Origin: Odobenus rosmarus divergens
Lineage: Eukaryota > Chordata > Mammalia > Carnivora > Odobenidae
Assembly: GCF_000321225.1 (NCBI RefSeq)
Contig: NW_004451005.1
Coordinates: 1,273,991 to 1,337,990, forward strand
Direction of reading: 5' to 3'
Length of the DNA: 64,000 nt
Positions 1-28,515 of this stretch are shown here, piece after piece (position 1 is the first letter of the stretch; each line of letters opens with the position of its first letter). Position numbers and translations under genes: made by a program. The notes beneath the pieces are model-generated. The model had not been told where the DNA came from. It searched no databases and saw only the letters and a list, made by a program, of their open reading frames with translations.

Positions 1-634
1 GCCATTTCTAACCCATGGAAAATACTGGAAAAGTTTTACAAGGGGGAAATTACTAAATTTTGTAGCTTTAAGTAGTAGAGGATCTTGATGGGAAATAGTA
101 AAAATGGAAATCCATCATGGTCTAAGTGACATTCCAACACATGTGGTCTTTATAGTCAACTTCCCTGGGAAATGGTCCCCAGTTGGGTTTTAATTCCATC
201 TGGTACTGGTTTCAGCTGGCTCGCAGTGGAGGTCCCATGGCCAGAAGCAGCTAGACCAGGGATGTGGAGGGGATCACATTAGATCAGTCAGGAGGAAACT
301 TCACATGGGAGTCTTAAGGTTGGCAGCCATCCTGGTGACTTAGGTGTCCCCAAGACTGACAACTTTTGTATATAGGACAGGAATAGAGAATGGGCCTCAA
401 GTTTCTGGGTCTTATTACCATCCTGGACAGGGTACTAACTTCCAGCCAAAAGGCAGGCTTTCTCCTCCCCATAGAGTAGCCATCGGCTAGAGGATTGCAG
501 CCCGATCAATTGACATGAAAATGTTCCAGTAAGACCATACTCCTTGAAGAGCAACAGAAATTGAAAGTAAAGGAAAAGAGAAAGTACTCACCAAGTTTGT
601 ACCGAAGCTCAGAGTTCAGATGCAAAGACTCAAA
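1..634 (-). mobile_element. Endogenous retrovirus internal 5' leader (partial)
   Basis: On the minus strand this follows the LTR and primer-binding site and would be the untranslated leader, possibly reaching the start of gag. A good splice-donor match (GGTGAGTACT on the minus strand, + positions 583-592) fits the retroviral major donor position. I see no minus-strand ORF of 60 codons here, so either gag starts beyond the edge or this part is decayed. The rest of the provirus, if present, lies left of the window. It is antisense to CERT1 and within its intron. Confidence 0.6.
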
Positions 635-652
635 GCCCCACGTTGGGCACCA
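635..652 (-). other. Retroviral primer-binding site, tRNA-Lys type
   Basis: Read on the minus strand these 18 bases are TGGTGCCCAACGTGGGGC. They differ at one base from the lysine-tRNA primer-binding site of beta-retrovirus-like (class II, ERV-K-type) elements. The site lies two bases inside the LTR edge, the normal spacing. The one mismatch is a C-to-T (CpG decay type) change. Confidence 0.8.
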
Positions 653-654
653 TA

Positions 655-1071
655 TGATGTGGTTTTGGAATATAGGTGAAGTTTGGTGAGGGGAGGTCTG
701 GAGTCAAGAAGGAATTCTTGAGACGTCTCTGGTGTAGAATGGTGGTTTTATTAAAGCACAGGGACAGGACCCTTGGGCAGAAAGAGCTGCTGCCCCTGGG
801 ATTGTGAGGGGTGGCTGATTATATACTATGGGGAGGTTAGGAAAAAAGGAGGTTTCAAAAGGATTTTCATGTGTTAAAGAAGACTCACAGGATACTGGAG
901 GCCTTGCCATTGTCAAAGTTGTTTTCTCCTTTAGCAAGGCATTAACATTAAGATAGTTGGGAGATTCCTGGAAGGATGTCACACATGTCCCACCCAGGAA
1001 TAGGGGGTGGGGGGAGGTTGTAGGGTGTCAGCTTGTGCTTTGTCTTCAGCTTGCCTTCTGTTCCCTCATCA
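655..1071 (-). mobile_element. Endogenous retrovirus 5' LTR (417 bp)
   Basis: The element is bounded by short inverted ends (TGATG at 655, CATCA ending at 1071) and sits directly against a lysine-type primer-binding site. On the minus strand it has a TATA box (TATATAA, + 819-825) followed about 70 bases later by AATAAA (+ 747-752) and then a U5-like stretch, the order expected of U3-R-U5. The base run following the outer end (GAGGTA, 1072-1077) would be the target-site duplication; its partner is outside the window. The family name was not determined; the primer type suggests class II. Its promoter would transcribe leftward, opposite to CERT1. Confidence 0.8.
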
Positions 1072-1789
1072 GAGGTACGTTGTGCTAATAAGTACATTTG
1101 TTAACTAGTTTCAGATTTTTTTAAATTATTTATTGATATGATTAGGTAGACTTTCTTAAAAAAAAAGTTTACTGGTCATTTGCATTTCTTCTTTAATGAC
1201 TCACTTATCCATGCCCCTTAATATTTTTATCTGGTTTTGGGGTTTTTTTTCCTCTGTTGATTTAGAAGATGTGGAGGATTAGCTTTTCATTTTTCAATTA
1301 TTTTTTTCCTTTTTTAGTTTTTTAAACTTTTGATTGTTGGTTTTGTCATATAAAAGTTTTATACTTTCATGTAATTAATCCCTCAGTCTTTTGATGTACT
1401 TATTTCTACATTTGGTATCATGCTTAAAAAAAACATTCCCTACTTTAAATAATTATATTTACTGGGTTTTTAATGGTCTCTTCTAAATATATTGTTAGTA
1501 CATCTGGATTTTTTAAGATTATGGTATAATGTAGGAATCTGTATTTTATTTTAGTGGCATTTGTTGAATAAACGATCATTTTTCCATCCATCTGAAATGT
1601 ACTTCCCTCTTTCTTTTTTAAAGAAGAAAATGGTTAAGGGTACTTCAGGTTTTTTCTCACTGACCCCCTGTGGTATCAAGTTAAATATCCAGTTCTTAAG
1701 TGAACTAGGGCCTTTAGGGCCTCTGTTTTTATACTTTTTTTCCCCTTCCTTTTGATATTTTGAGCCTTCTATATTCTTTTTTTTCTTTT

Positions 1790-1987
1790 AGATTTTTTTT
1801 TTAATTTATTTATTTGACAGCGATATAGCGAGAGAGGGAACACAAGCAGGGGGAGTGGGAGAGGAGGAAGCAGGCTTCCTGCTGAGCAGGGAGTCCGAGA
1901 TGCAGATGTGGAGCTCCATCCCAGGACCCTGGGATCACGACCTGAGCCAAAGGCAGACGCTTAATGACTGAGCCACCCAGGCACCCC
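1790..1987 (-). mobile_element. CAN-SINE (SINEC), minus
   Basis: Left poly-T/ATTT tail, AGAG-rich middle and the tRNA-like head ending in CCACCCAGGCACCCC. The flanking TATATTCT at both sides looks like the target-site duplication. It is antisense to CERT1. Confidence 0.9.
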
Positions 1988-2164
1988 TATATTCTAAATT
2001 ATTCTATATTCTTGTGTGAGTACTACATTTGCATGGATTTTAGACACTGATTCAGATTATGACCTTATTTTGGTTCTTATCAAACATTTATGATGTTCTA
2101 ATTATTGAACAAAACCTAAATGTTTCTGTCATCTGTAGCTTCAGAAATTACTTTTTAATCTTAA

Positions 2165-3150
2165 ATTCATTCCTTACGGTTTACTATATATGTAAGACAC
2201 TGTACTAGGCATGGGGATATACATGATCCTGCCTGAGGGCCCTACCTATGTAATGGGAAAACAGGCTAGTTAACAGGCAGTTATGAAGCACTGTTAGCAC
2301 TAAGAGGTTTTTGAGTCGGAGATGATGGCCTCCCAGAGAAAACAACATCTTAAGTAAAACCGTGAGAATGAGTAGGCTGAGTAGCTATTAACCAGGTGAG
2401 TAGCCTAGAGTGTTTGCTTGTAGGGGCTGAGAAGAAGGAAAACATTTGGAAGCCAGAAGCAAAAAAAAAAAAAAAAAAAAAAAGGCATTTTGCCCCGGGG
2501 AAACTGAAAGGCCTTATCTTTGGAGGGTGGAGCCGATGGGGAGGAGGGAGTGGTTAGACTGGCTAGCAAGTTATGGAAGAATCCTTACAGAGCCTCAGGC
2601 AATGGATTTTAAGCTAATGAAGTTTTCAGATTTACAGTCTAGAAAAATCATTCTTGCTCCCTGCAGTGAGGAGAATGGATTGAAGTTGACAGTTGTGAAC
2701 TGGGGGCTTCCCAAACTTTTTCAGTCTTACAGGTTAGAATTAAAGATAGCCTAAATTAACATAGAGCGGTAGGAATAGACACTGATAAACTTAGATATCT
2801 AGAAAGTAAGATTAAAGGGTGTGGTGAATGAATGAAGGGAGCGGGAGGAATCCAGGACAGGCCCAGCAGTCTGCCTTAGATTGGTGTAGAAGTAGGGGAG
2901 GAAACAGGTTTTAGACATGTTGCATGTGAACTGCATCATTAACCTGAGGAGGTCTTAAGTATTACTGGATGCAAAGGTAAGCTATGGATAAGCTATGAAT
3001 TTGGGAATCACCTCATGATGACCAAAGCCTTAGAAATGAGTAAGTGCTGAGGGGAGAGCAAGTGTGGAACCCTGAGGAACACCCACATTTAATTCCAAAG
3101 AGGCTTGGGCAGAGAGGAACTGGGAAATTAGGATCCAAGCAGGGAGAGAA
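2165..3150 (+). repeat. Ancient mammalian interspersed repeat, family not assigned
   Basis: The stretch reads like a well-known old repeat: a 'tactaggcatggggatata' start, a 'gtggttagactgg' and 'ggcaatggatttt' middle, and 'ccctgaggaacacccac' near the end. I recognise the pattern but cannot name the family with confidence. A 23-base A run lies at 2461-2483. No gene is seen in it. Confidence 0.4.
2461..2483 (+). repeat. Poly(A) tract, 23 bases
   Basis: An uninterrupted run of 23 A inside the old repeat. It has no SINE body next to it. It is likely length-polymorphic. Confidence 0.9.
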
Positions 3151-3355
3151 CTCTTCAAAGAGAGTCATTCACATAAATGCTGCTAATGGGGCAAGTAAGC
3201 ATAAAGATTGGTGTGCCCTGTAGATTTAGTAATGAATAGCTCTTTTGCTTGGTAAGCATGATGAGATAAAAGGGTCTTTTTTTAAGTTGCTTTTTAATAA
3301 GGGAAATTTTTTCTGTTTTCTTTAAGTGATTTTTTTCTCCCATGTGTTTGAATAG

Positions 3356-21675
<18,320 letters not shown>

Positions 21676-22061
21676 GTACTGGAAGATATATATTATGCTT
21701 TTTAAAAAACTTTAATATAACCTTGCAGATATTAAAATTTGGTTAATTGTTGGAAGTAGTTTCTATGTTTTATGATGTTCCTAAAGTTGTAGTAGTTTTG
21801 ACCTTTAAAATGTGTTTTTTTCCTGCTTGTGTTAGATAGTATCTGCTTCTGCTAAGAGATTTTAACATTATAGAGCCATAGAATTCCAGAAGGACAAATT
21901 CCCCATATTTTTCCCTTCCCAGAAATTACTTTAGGTTTGTTGTTTATTCTTCCATACTTCTGTATGTATGTTGTGAGTGATGTATATTATTATTTTTTAA
22001 AAATGTGTTTATTCTATACTTACTGTTTGCAGCTTGCTTTTTCTACCTAACAATATATCTT

Positions 22062-22257
22062 TTTTTTTTTTTAAAGATTTTTATTTATTTATTTGAGAGG
22101 GAGAGAATGAGAGATAGCATGAGATGGAAGAGGGTCAGAGGGAGAAGCAGACTCCCCACCGAGCGGGGAGCCCGATGCGGGACTCGATCCCGGGACCCCA
22201 GGATCATGACCTGAGCCGAAGGCAGACGCTTAACCAACCGAGCCACCCAGGCGGCCC
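22062..22257 (-). mobile_element. CAN-SINE, minus
   Basis: Full-length copy with a 15-base duplication CTAACAATATATCTT at 22047 and 22258. The head ends GCCACCCAGGCGGCCC. Confidence 0.95.
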
Positions 22258-22464
22258 CTAACAATATATCTTGACTGTTGTTTCATATAAAGATATGAGA
22301 CATAGAAAACTATCTCATTCCTTTAAAATCTGTTATATGAACGCTGCAGAATATATTAGCCAGTCCCACATAAATGTCTGGATCAGTTCCATATTTTGAC
22401 TGCCAAATATGCGCTGAATGTCTTTGCACAAAGAGCTGGAATGTTTATTATTATTATTATTTTT

Positions 22465-22604
22465 TAAGATTTTATTTATTTTTTTGACAGCGAGAGAGAC
22501 AGCGAGAGAGGAACACAAGCAGGGGGAGTGGGAGAGGGAGAGGCAGGCTTCCCCGTGGAGCAGGGAGCCTGATGCCAGGCTCAATCCCAGGACCCTGGGA
22601 TCAT
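22465..22604 (-). mobile_element. CAN-SINE, head missing, minus
   Basis: It has the tail and body of the AACACAAGCAGGGGGAGTGG subfamily but breaks off at GGGATCATG; the tRNA-like head is absent. The next SINE begins 20 bases later. Confidence 0.9.
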
Positions 22605-22624
22605 GTTTATTATTATTTTTTTTT

Positions 22625-22814
22625 TTTAAAGATTTTATTTATTTATTTGAGAGAGAGAGAATGAGAGATAGAGAGCACGAGAGGGAAGAGGGTCAGAGGG
22701 AGAAGCAAACTCCCCGCTGAGCAGGGAGCCCGATGCGGGACTCGATCCCGGGACTCCAGGATCATGACCTGAGCCGAAGGCAGTCGCTTGACCAACTGAG
22801 CCACCCAGGTGCCC
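22625..22814 (-). mobile_element. CAN-SINE, minus
   Basis: Full-length copy of the GAGAGGGAAGAGGGTCAGAG subfamily ending GAGCCACCCAGGTGCCC. It is flanked by TATTATTATTTTT-like sequence at both ends. Confidence 0.93.
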
Positions 22815-22830
22815 TATTATTATTTTTAAT

Positions 22831-22975
22831 AAAGATTTTATTTATTTATTTGGGGGGAGAGAGAGAGCATGTGCAAGCATGGGGGGAGGGGGAGAGGGAG
22901 GAGCAGACTCCCCACTGAGCAGGGAGCCCGATGGGGGACTCGATCCCAAGACCCTGGGATAATTACCTGAGCTAT
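22831..22975 (-). mobile_element. CAN-SINE, head truncated, minus
   Basis: The tail and body are present (ATTTGGGGGGAGAGAGAGAG, CGATCCCAAGACCCTGGGAT), then it breaks at TTACCTGAGCTATG. It is the third of three SINEs in a row. Confidence 0.88.
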
Positions 22976-23089
22976 GTTAACATGGTTCATAGTCTGAAAA
23001 GATAAACAGTGACATTTATCCCTTGCCCCCTACTCACCCAGTTTTGCCCTCCCTCCAGCCCCAAACAGAAGAGCAAAACTGCTATTACT

Positions 23090-23650
23090 AGTTTCTTGAG
23101 TATGTTTTCAGAGAATTTTTTATGCCTGAACAAGCAAATACATGTGTATTCCTCCCATGCATACTTTTTTGTTGTTGTTTAAGAAAACACACTGTTCTGC
23201 ATCTTGTTTTTGCACTTGATTTACTTTAAATGTCTTTGCATAACACTGTGGACCTCCCTCCTTATTTTTTTGTGGCTATACAGTATCCCAGCATACCGAT
23301 GTGCATAATTTAACCACTGCTAGACATTGAGGTTGTTTCCAGTTTTTGCTAGAATGGTGTTATAATTATATCCACTTGCAAGTTGGTATGTGGGATAAAT
23401 TACTAGATATAACACTGCCAGCACCTCTAGGGGGTTTGTGCATTTATAATTTAGGTATCACCCCCTATAGAGGTTGTAGTAACTTACTGTCTCACCAGCA
23501 ATAGCATATTGGAGTGCCTATTTCCCTGGACCCTCTCATTCAGTGTATGAAATAGAACTTGGATTGTTCCACCTTGGTAGGTAAAAAATATTCTCTCGGT
23601 GTAGTTTTTGTTGTATTTCTCTTATTATGAATAGTTTGAACATTTCTTGG
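23090..23650 (-). mobile_element. Old L1 3'-end fragment, antisense
   Basis: 'ccagtttttgctagaatggt' preceded by 'gacattgaggttgtttcc', and 'gtctcaccagcaatagcat' further on, match the reverse of old L1 3' ends. Confidence 0.55.
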
Positions 23651-24892
23651 TCCGTTTGAGAACAATTTGTATAATTCTGTTGCTGTGAACTCTCAGTATG
23701 TGTCAACATTTAAATTTTTGATAGAGATTACCAAAATATAATTCATAAGTCACAAGTGTATATGAATGGCCTCTCATTCTCTTCTATATTGAGTATTAAG
23801 TTATTGGCTGAGAAATGTATATTCTTGAACTCACTTTCTTTAGATAAAAGTGATACATTCAATAATTGTATAATGACTGATATTTTTAACTAATTCTGAT
23901 TTCTGATGCTGTTTTTGGTATGCCTTTCTTAAAGGAAAAAAAAAACCTCAAAGGCTAACTTTATTGTCATATACTAACACAAGAGTTGTTGCAGTGATGT
24001 CGCAAATACTTAGCTTTGGCCAGGAAAAAGCTTACCTGAAAATGTCAGATTCTGGTCTTATCTGAATGCTTAGTGTTTTGGGATACAGCCTAAGCTTTGA
24101 GAGACTCTTTCTTCAAGCATAAGTGCACTGCATAAATGTGCTGGCAATTTTTAGAATATCTTGTACTTTAGAATTGTTACGGCTAGATCTGGACATGAAA
24201 TGTGCTGGTTTTGTCTCTGCACTGTTATCTCAAATAAACCAGAAACGTGATGCCATGTGATGGCAGCAGGCTTGTCACCTGACTTAGCTGGATGTCTCTC
24301 CCCACAGCCTTAAGATGGCTAAAGAATGCTGTTTGCTCTAATCAAGACCAAGTGTGCCGCTGTAATCTGCTTTCTCGCTTCTTCACCTCTACCCTGAGCC
24401 TTGCTGATAAGCAGGGCAGAAAATATAACTGTGTATTAAGCAAAAGAAATGAAAATGCAGTTATAACTAGAACATGCTCTCAACTGTGTTCGAAAAGAAT
24501 AATTTTCTTAAGCATTTGAAAAATACATGCTAATAGTCTTAACAATATTTGCCTCAGAACTGTTGGATTTGGAGCATTGTTTTATTGACTGTGTGTGTGT
24601 ATGTCTGTGTGTGCACACGCATATATATGCACACAGGACCTGGAGGGGAGGGGCTTGAAATTCATCTCAGAGGAAGGAGGAAGCATTGTTTTTGGGTGAA
24701 TGTGAGTGTATGTAAAGAGAGACCTGAAAAGATTCACTGGCCAAAAGTTAGCTCTGGCCTTGAATCCAGTTGAGCTTTCTGACAAAGAACCAAATTCAAA
24801 CCTTAACACATGGTGAAAAATCTTTGTTTACCTGTAGTAATATTTGTTTCACAATGTTTGGATAGATGTATGAAGTGGATCTTAGCATAGGG

Positions 24893-25032
24893 TGGGGGTC
24901 GGGGGGAGAGAGAATCTTAAGCAGGCTCCACGCTCAGTGCAGAGCCCGATGCGGGGCTTGATCTCAGTACCCTGAGATCACAACGTGAGCCGAAATTGAG
25001 ACACTTAACCGACTAAGCCACCTAGGCGCCCC
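24893..25032 (-). mobile_element. CAN-SINE, older truncated copy, minus
   Basis: AAGCAGGCTCCACGCTCAGT, GCGGGGCTTGATCTCAGTAC and GCCACCTAGGCGCCCC mark an older subfamily with the tail lost. It is followed by CATAG, perhaps a duplication of the left flank. Confidence 0.85.
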
Positions 25033-25503
25033 TCATAGTCAAAACTCTAAAACTTATGTGACAATGTCTGAGTATGTTTGTTTAAGATAAGACAGACCTC
25101 TTTCCCGGAGCTTAAATAAAACTTTAAATTCTTGATAAATGGTATTGTATAGCATAATTTTTATTGAAGACTAAGAAGAAAGAAATGCTGGTTTGGGGGG
25201 GGTACAAATCCAGAGACTTCTGATTGATTTCCTCTTTGCTTATTTATCTGTGGCGTATTTCCTTTTTTTTTCTAGCTTTCAAAATATTCCTTAGGCCTTC
25301 TATTCCTTGCTGATGAGATAAGTTTTAAATATGTAAGGTTAATAAGTTTATGTTTTTAAAGGTGGAAATCTTTAAAGCATAAATTTCTAATGGAGATCTA
25401 TGCATTCTGTGAATTCAGAGGGTAGGAGGAACCTCTTTGGGTAGTCTTGCAGCTGTTAGTAATAATATATTGCTTAATATTTTACTTATTTTCTTTCCTG
25501 CAG

Positions 25504-28500
25504 TGACTGAAGCAAGGCTGTGTGACATTCCATGTTGGAGGAAAAATAAAAAACAAAATTGAATGCTCTAAGCTGGAACATAGGATCTATAGCCTTGTCT
25601 GTGGCCCAACACCCTGGCCTTGTGTACAAAAATGAAGAAATATTGCAATAGCAAAGGTGAACATCTAACACTAGCTGTCTCCTGTTAGATCTCCTCGCTC
25701 AGCATATAACTATAAATACATGTAAAATTACATGTATATGGCTATATTTTTATTTGCTTGCTCCTAGAAGAGAAAAAAAAATCAACTTTGAATCACAATT
25801 AGGAATTGATGCTTTAATTTTTGGAAACTTTTTCAGAATTTTTAATTTACTATGGTCTGGCCTAAGATCCTCATTTGTATCAGGTTTTGTGCACAAAAGA
25901 AAAGCACAAAAGTTGAATGCACATGGGGCATGTGTTTTCTGTGCACCAAATACCTGGATGGGGCTCTTTTTTCAGGCCTATGGTTAAATCTGTGTTCAGA
26001 ATTTTTTGACTTTTTTGCTTTGTATAATCATAGAATTCATTGCTGCTGATTTCTATAATGATTCATGTTGTTACCTAGTGTCTCTTAATAACTGAGGGCT
26101 GTCAGTAACCTGTGATTTTGCCTTTTCTATAGTCTTACTCCTATGAAGAACCTTGGTTCTGATGGAGAAAGAGTGAAAAGCTTTATTCCCCCCCCCCAGG
26201 TATCTTTCTATTTCTATTGTATTTTTAGTTGTGTACTGTGTGCTACAGATTTTTTTCAGTTTGTTTACAAACACAATTTGGTAATTCCTCAATTGGTTCT
26301 GCCTGCCTCCAAACAGAAACATACAAATCTTGTGGGTATAAACTACTTTCTGGTACAATGGTAAGGATAAAACAAGCTCATGTTTTCTTGAAATTTGTTA
26401 GAAGATACACGGTATTTCTCATTAAGGTAAATCAGGCTGTCTGGATTTGACATTTGATTCAGTGTCTCTGGTATTCGTAACAGGCATGTTAGCTCTTCTA
26501 ATTTGGGTCCATTTAAAGGCTTTGTTGCAAGATGTGCATAGAAAACGTGAGCAGTGCTCCTCTTTGCCTCTTGCTCAGAATTTTCAGCAGAGCGGTAAAG
26601 GATTCCATGTGATTCAAACTGAAATTCTTCCCTTAGTTGCTATAAGAACTTAAGTGTAAAATACCTTCTTTAGTTTTAGGCCTCTGAAAAACCTTGAAGC
26701 ATGGAGTTGAGGCAAGGAATGGGACTCACTGAAGTAGAAATGACTGCCCACTTCAAAATCTTCATTGTGTTTATACACAAATGTGCTTACATATGTCAGA
26801 GGCATTTTGTAGATGCTTTGCTGACTTGTTCATCTCTGTAGAAACACAGAAATCAGACCCATTTTGTAAAGCAGAAAGTCATGTCACTTGGAACATGTCC
26901 TGTATATATTTCATACATGGTAATGGAGTCTTAATGATGAATGCAAGGTGATAATTTAATGATGGGATTAGTCTGATCACTTAATATGCACAATCCTGGA
27001 AGAGAATTACTTGCATCAGATATAGTGGTATTTATTATTCTGTACAGAGAGAAATAATACATATAAAACATATGCTTATATTACATGCACGCAGATTTCA
27101 TGCTCCATAAATCTTTTCTATTTTTTAATTTACCTTTCTCTAAATGATGTGCATGGAATATGCCTTATTACAGAAAAACGCTGTTCATAATTTGACTGTG
27201 TGGAAAAGTGCCTATATGGTGGTAATGCTAGTAAGGCAAATAAGACAAATTATCATATGAGTTTACTACATCACCAGTTAACATTTTATATTGTGATGTT
27301 TAAAAAAGAAAAGTTTATACCTCAAATGTGTATTTTATTTTACAATCAGCTGTGGGTTTGGGATGGGATATGGGAGGGTTGGGGGGAGGGTTTATTCACC
27401 ATAGCCGCTGATGGGAATCTCCAAAAAAATTCTCTATGCCCACTATAAATGTTTCTCTGTTTGCCATGTCTGGTAACTATCATGAACACGGAGAAGTAAC
27501 TCTTTCATAACTCAATTGAATAGCTTCATTTTACAAAGGTATGGAAAGCTTACAAAGCAGTGTCTAATTACCTTTAGTTGCATTTGCACTAAATGTTAAT
27601 GATACACTTTTGCAATTCTGTAAATGAAATGATTACACTAAAAATACTTGTATTAAAAAAAAAGAAAAAGACATGTTTACCTTTAGATAACTGTACAGGT
27701 ACTTCACTAGAGTTTAATCCCATCCGATCAGATTTAGAAATCAGTTGGGGAATACAAAAAGAGTTTTATAAAGAGGTCAAAATTTGGAGAGGTACTAGCC
27801 GTTTTAAAAAATATTCAGACCCTCTAGGATTATGGCTGTATGACTAATTCCTAGTCATTGTCTGAATGGACATGATGTTTTCCCAAACACAGTAATTTCT
27901 TCTCTTCCCCAAACAAAACACAATACCCTTTTACTCTCTTTTCTACTCACTCTTTTGTACTGTGATAGAAACTTGAAAAATATTGGTAATGATGGGTTTG
28001 TCCCCGAGTGCCCACTGTACAGGACAAGAGAGCACAGTGTTTCACTTGGAAACGAGGACTCCTAATTTTGATCACAGCAGCTCTTGGTTTGGGATCGCCA
28101 CAAAGACCGCCAGACTAAGGAGGGGATGGCTGGGAGAGAGGCTTAAGAATACAAAATAAGGGAAAGGAGCCACAGGTTTTCCACTTGTTCAGTTTCAGTG
28201 GCTAATTTGTACACCTGTACAAACATCAGTGTCAGCTGCTATTAAGAAAATTGTAGTTGGGCTGAGCTGGTTCTCTTGTGAAATTGTGCTGGTTATCTTT
28301 AAGCTTATCAGTTGTTTGTCCAATTAAACACTTTCACCAGTATTTAGTCCGAGTTGTACAGACAATGTATTTGGAATACTGTCATTGTTCATCTACAAAC
28401 TCAAAACATAATCATTTTAAAGTACCTTGGGAGTGTGTAGAGTATAACTATTCTATAATAGCTTTATGATCCTGATGATGTTTTTAAAAAATAATAAAGT

Positions 28501-28515
28501 TGGATCTTCCATGTT
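25504..28515 (+). other. CERT1: CERT1 terminal noncoding exon 18 / 3' UTR
   Basis: It starts after an excellent acceptor with TGACTGAAGCAAGGCTGTGT, which I recognise as sequence directly following the stop region in human CERT1 mRNA. No SINE or L1 was seen in the three kilobases up to the AATAAA at 28493, unlike the flanks, which supports retained function. It has a G-quadruplex-like motif (27354-27390) and a Pumilio-type TGTATATA (26901-26908). The small ORFs inside (25754-27847) are not recognised and are likely chance frames. The exact 3' end is inferred. Confidence 0.65.
28493..28498 (+). terminator. CERT1: Candidate CERT1 poly(A) signal
   Basis: AATAAA preceded by an A/T-rich stretch; cleavage would fall near 28510-28520. 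It is the last canonical signal before repeat-bearing intergenic DNA. Earlier AATAAA-like signals exist, so shorter 3' ends are possible. Confidence 0.5.

Larger units (their letters stand above)
21676..25503 (+). other. Probable CERT1 intron 17 (within the 3' UTR)
   Basis: 3.8 kb between the donor after the stop codon and a very good acceptor (pyrimidine-rich, TTTCTTTCCTGCAG) at 25503. It is packed with four minus-strand CAN-SINEs, an antisense L1 piece and an older SINE, which fits intron rather than UTR. The ORF at 24292-24519 and those at 24549-24809 have no recognisable product; a (TG)n-like run is at 24590-24625. Confidence 0.65.

Noticed and set aside
22465..22975. Possible CRISPR-like or tandem array
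   Set aside because: The repeated blocks are three SINE copies of different subfamilies, not short regular repeats with spacers.
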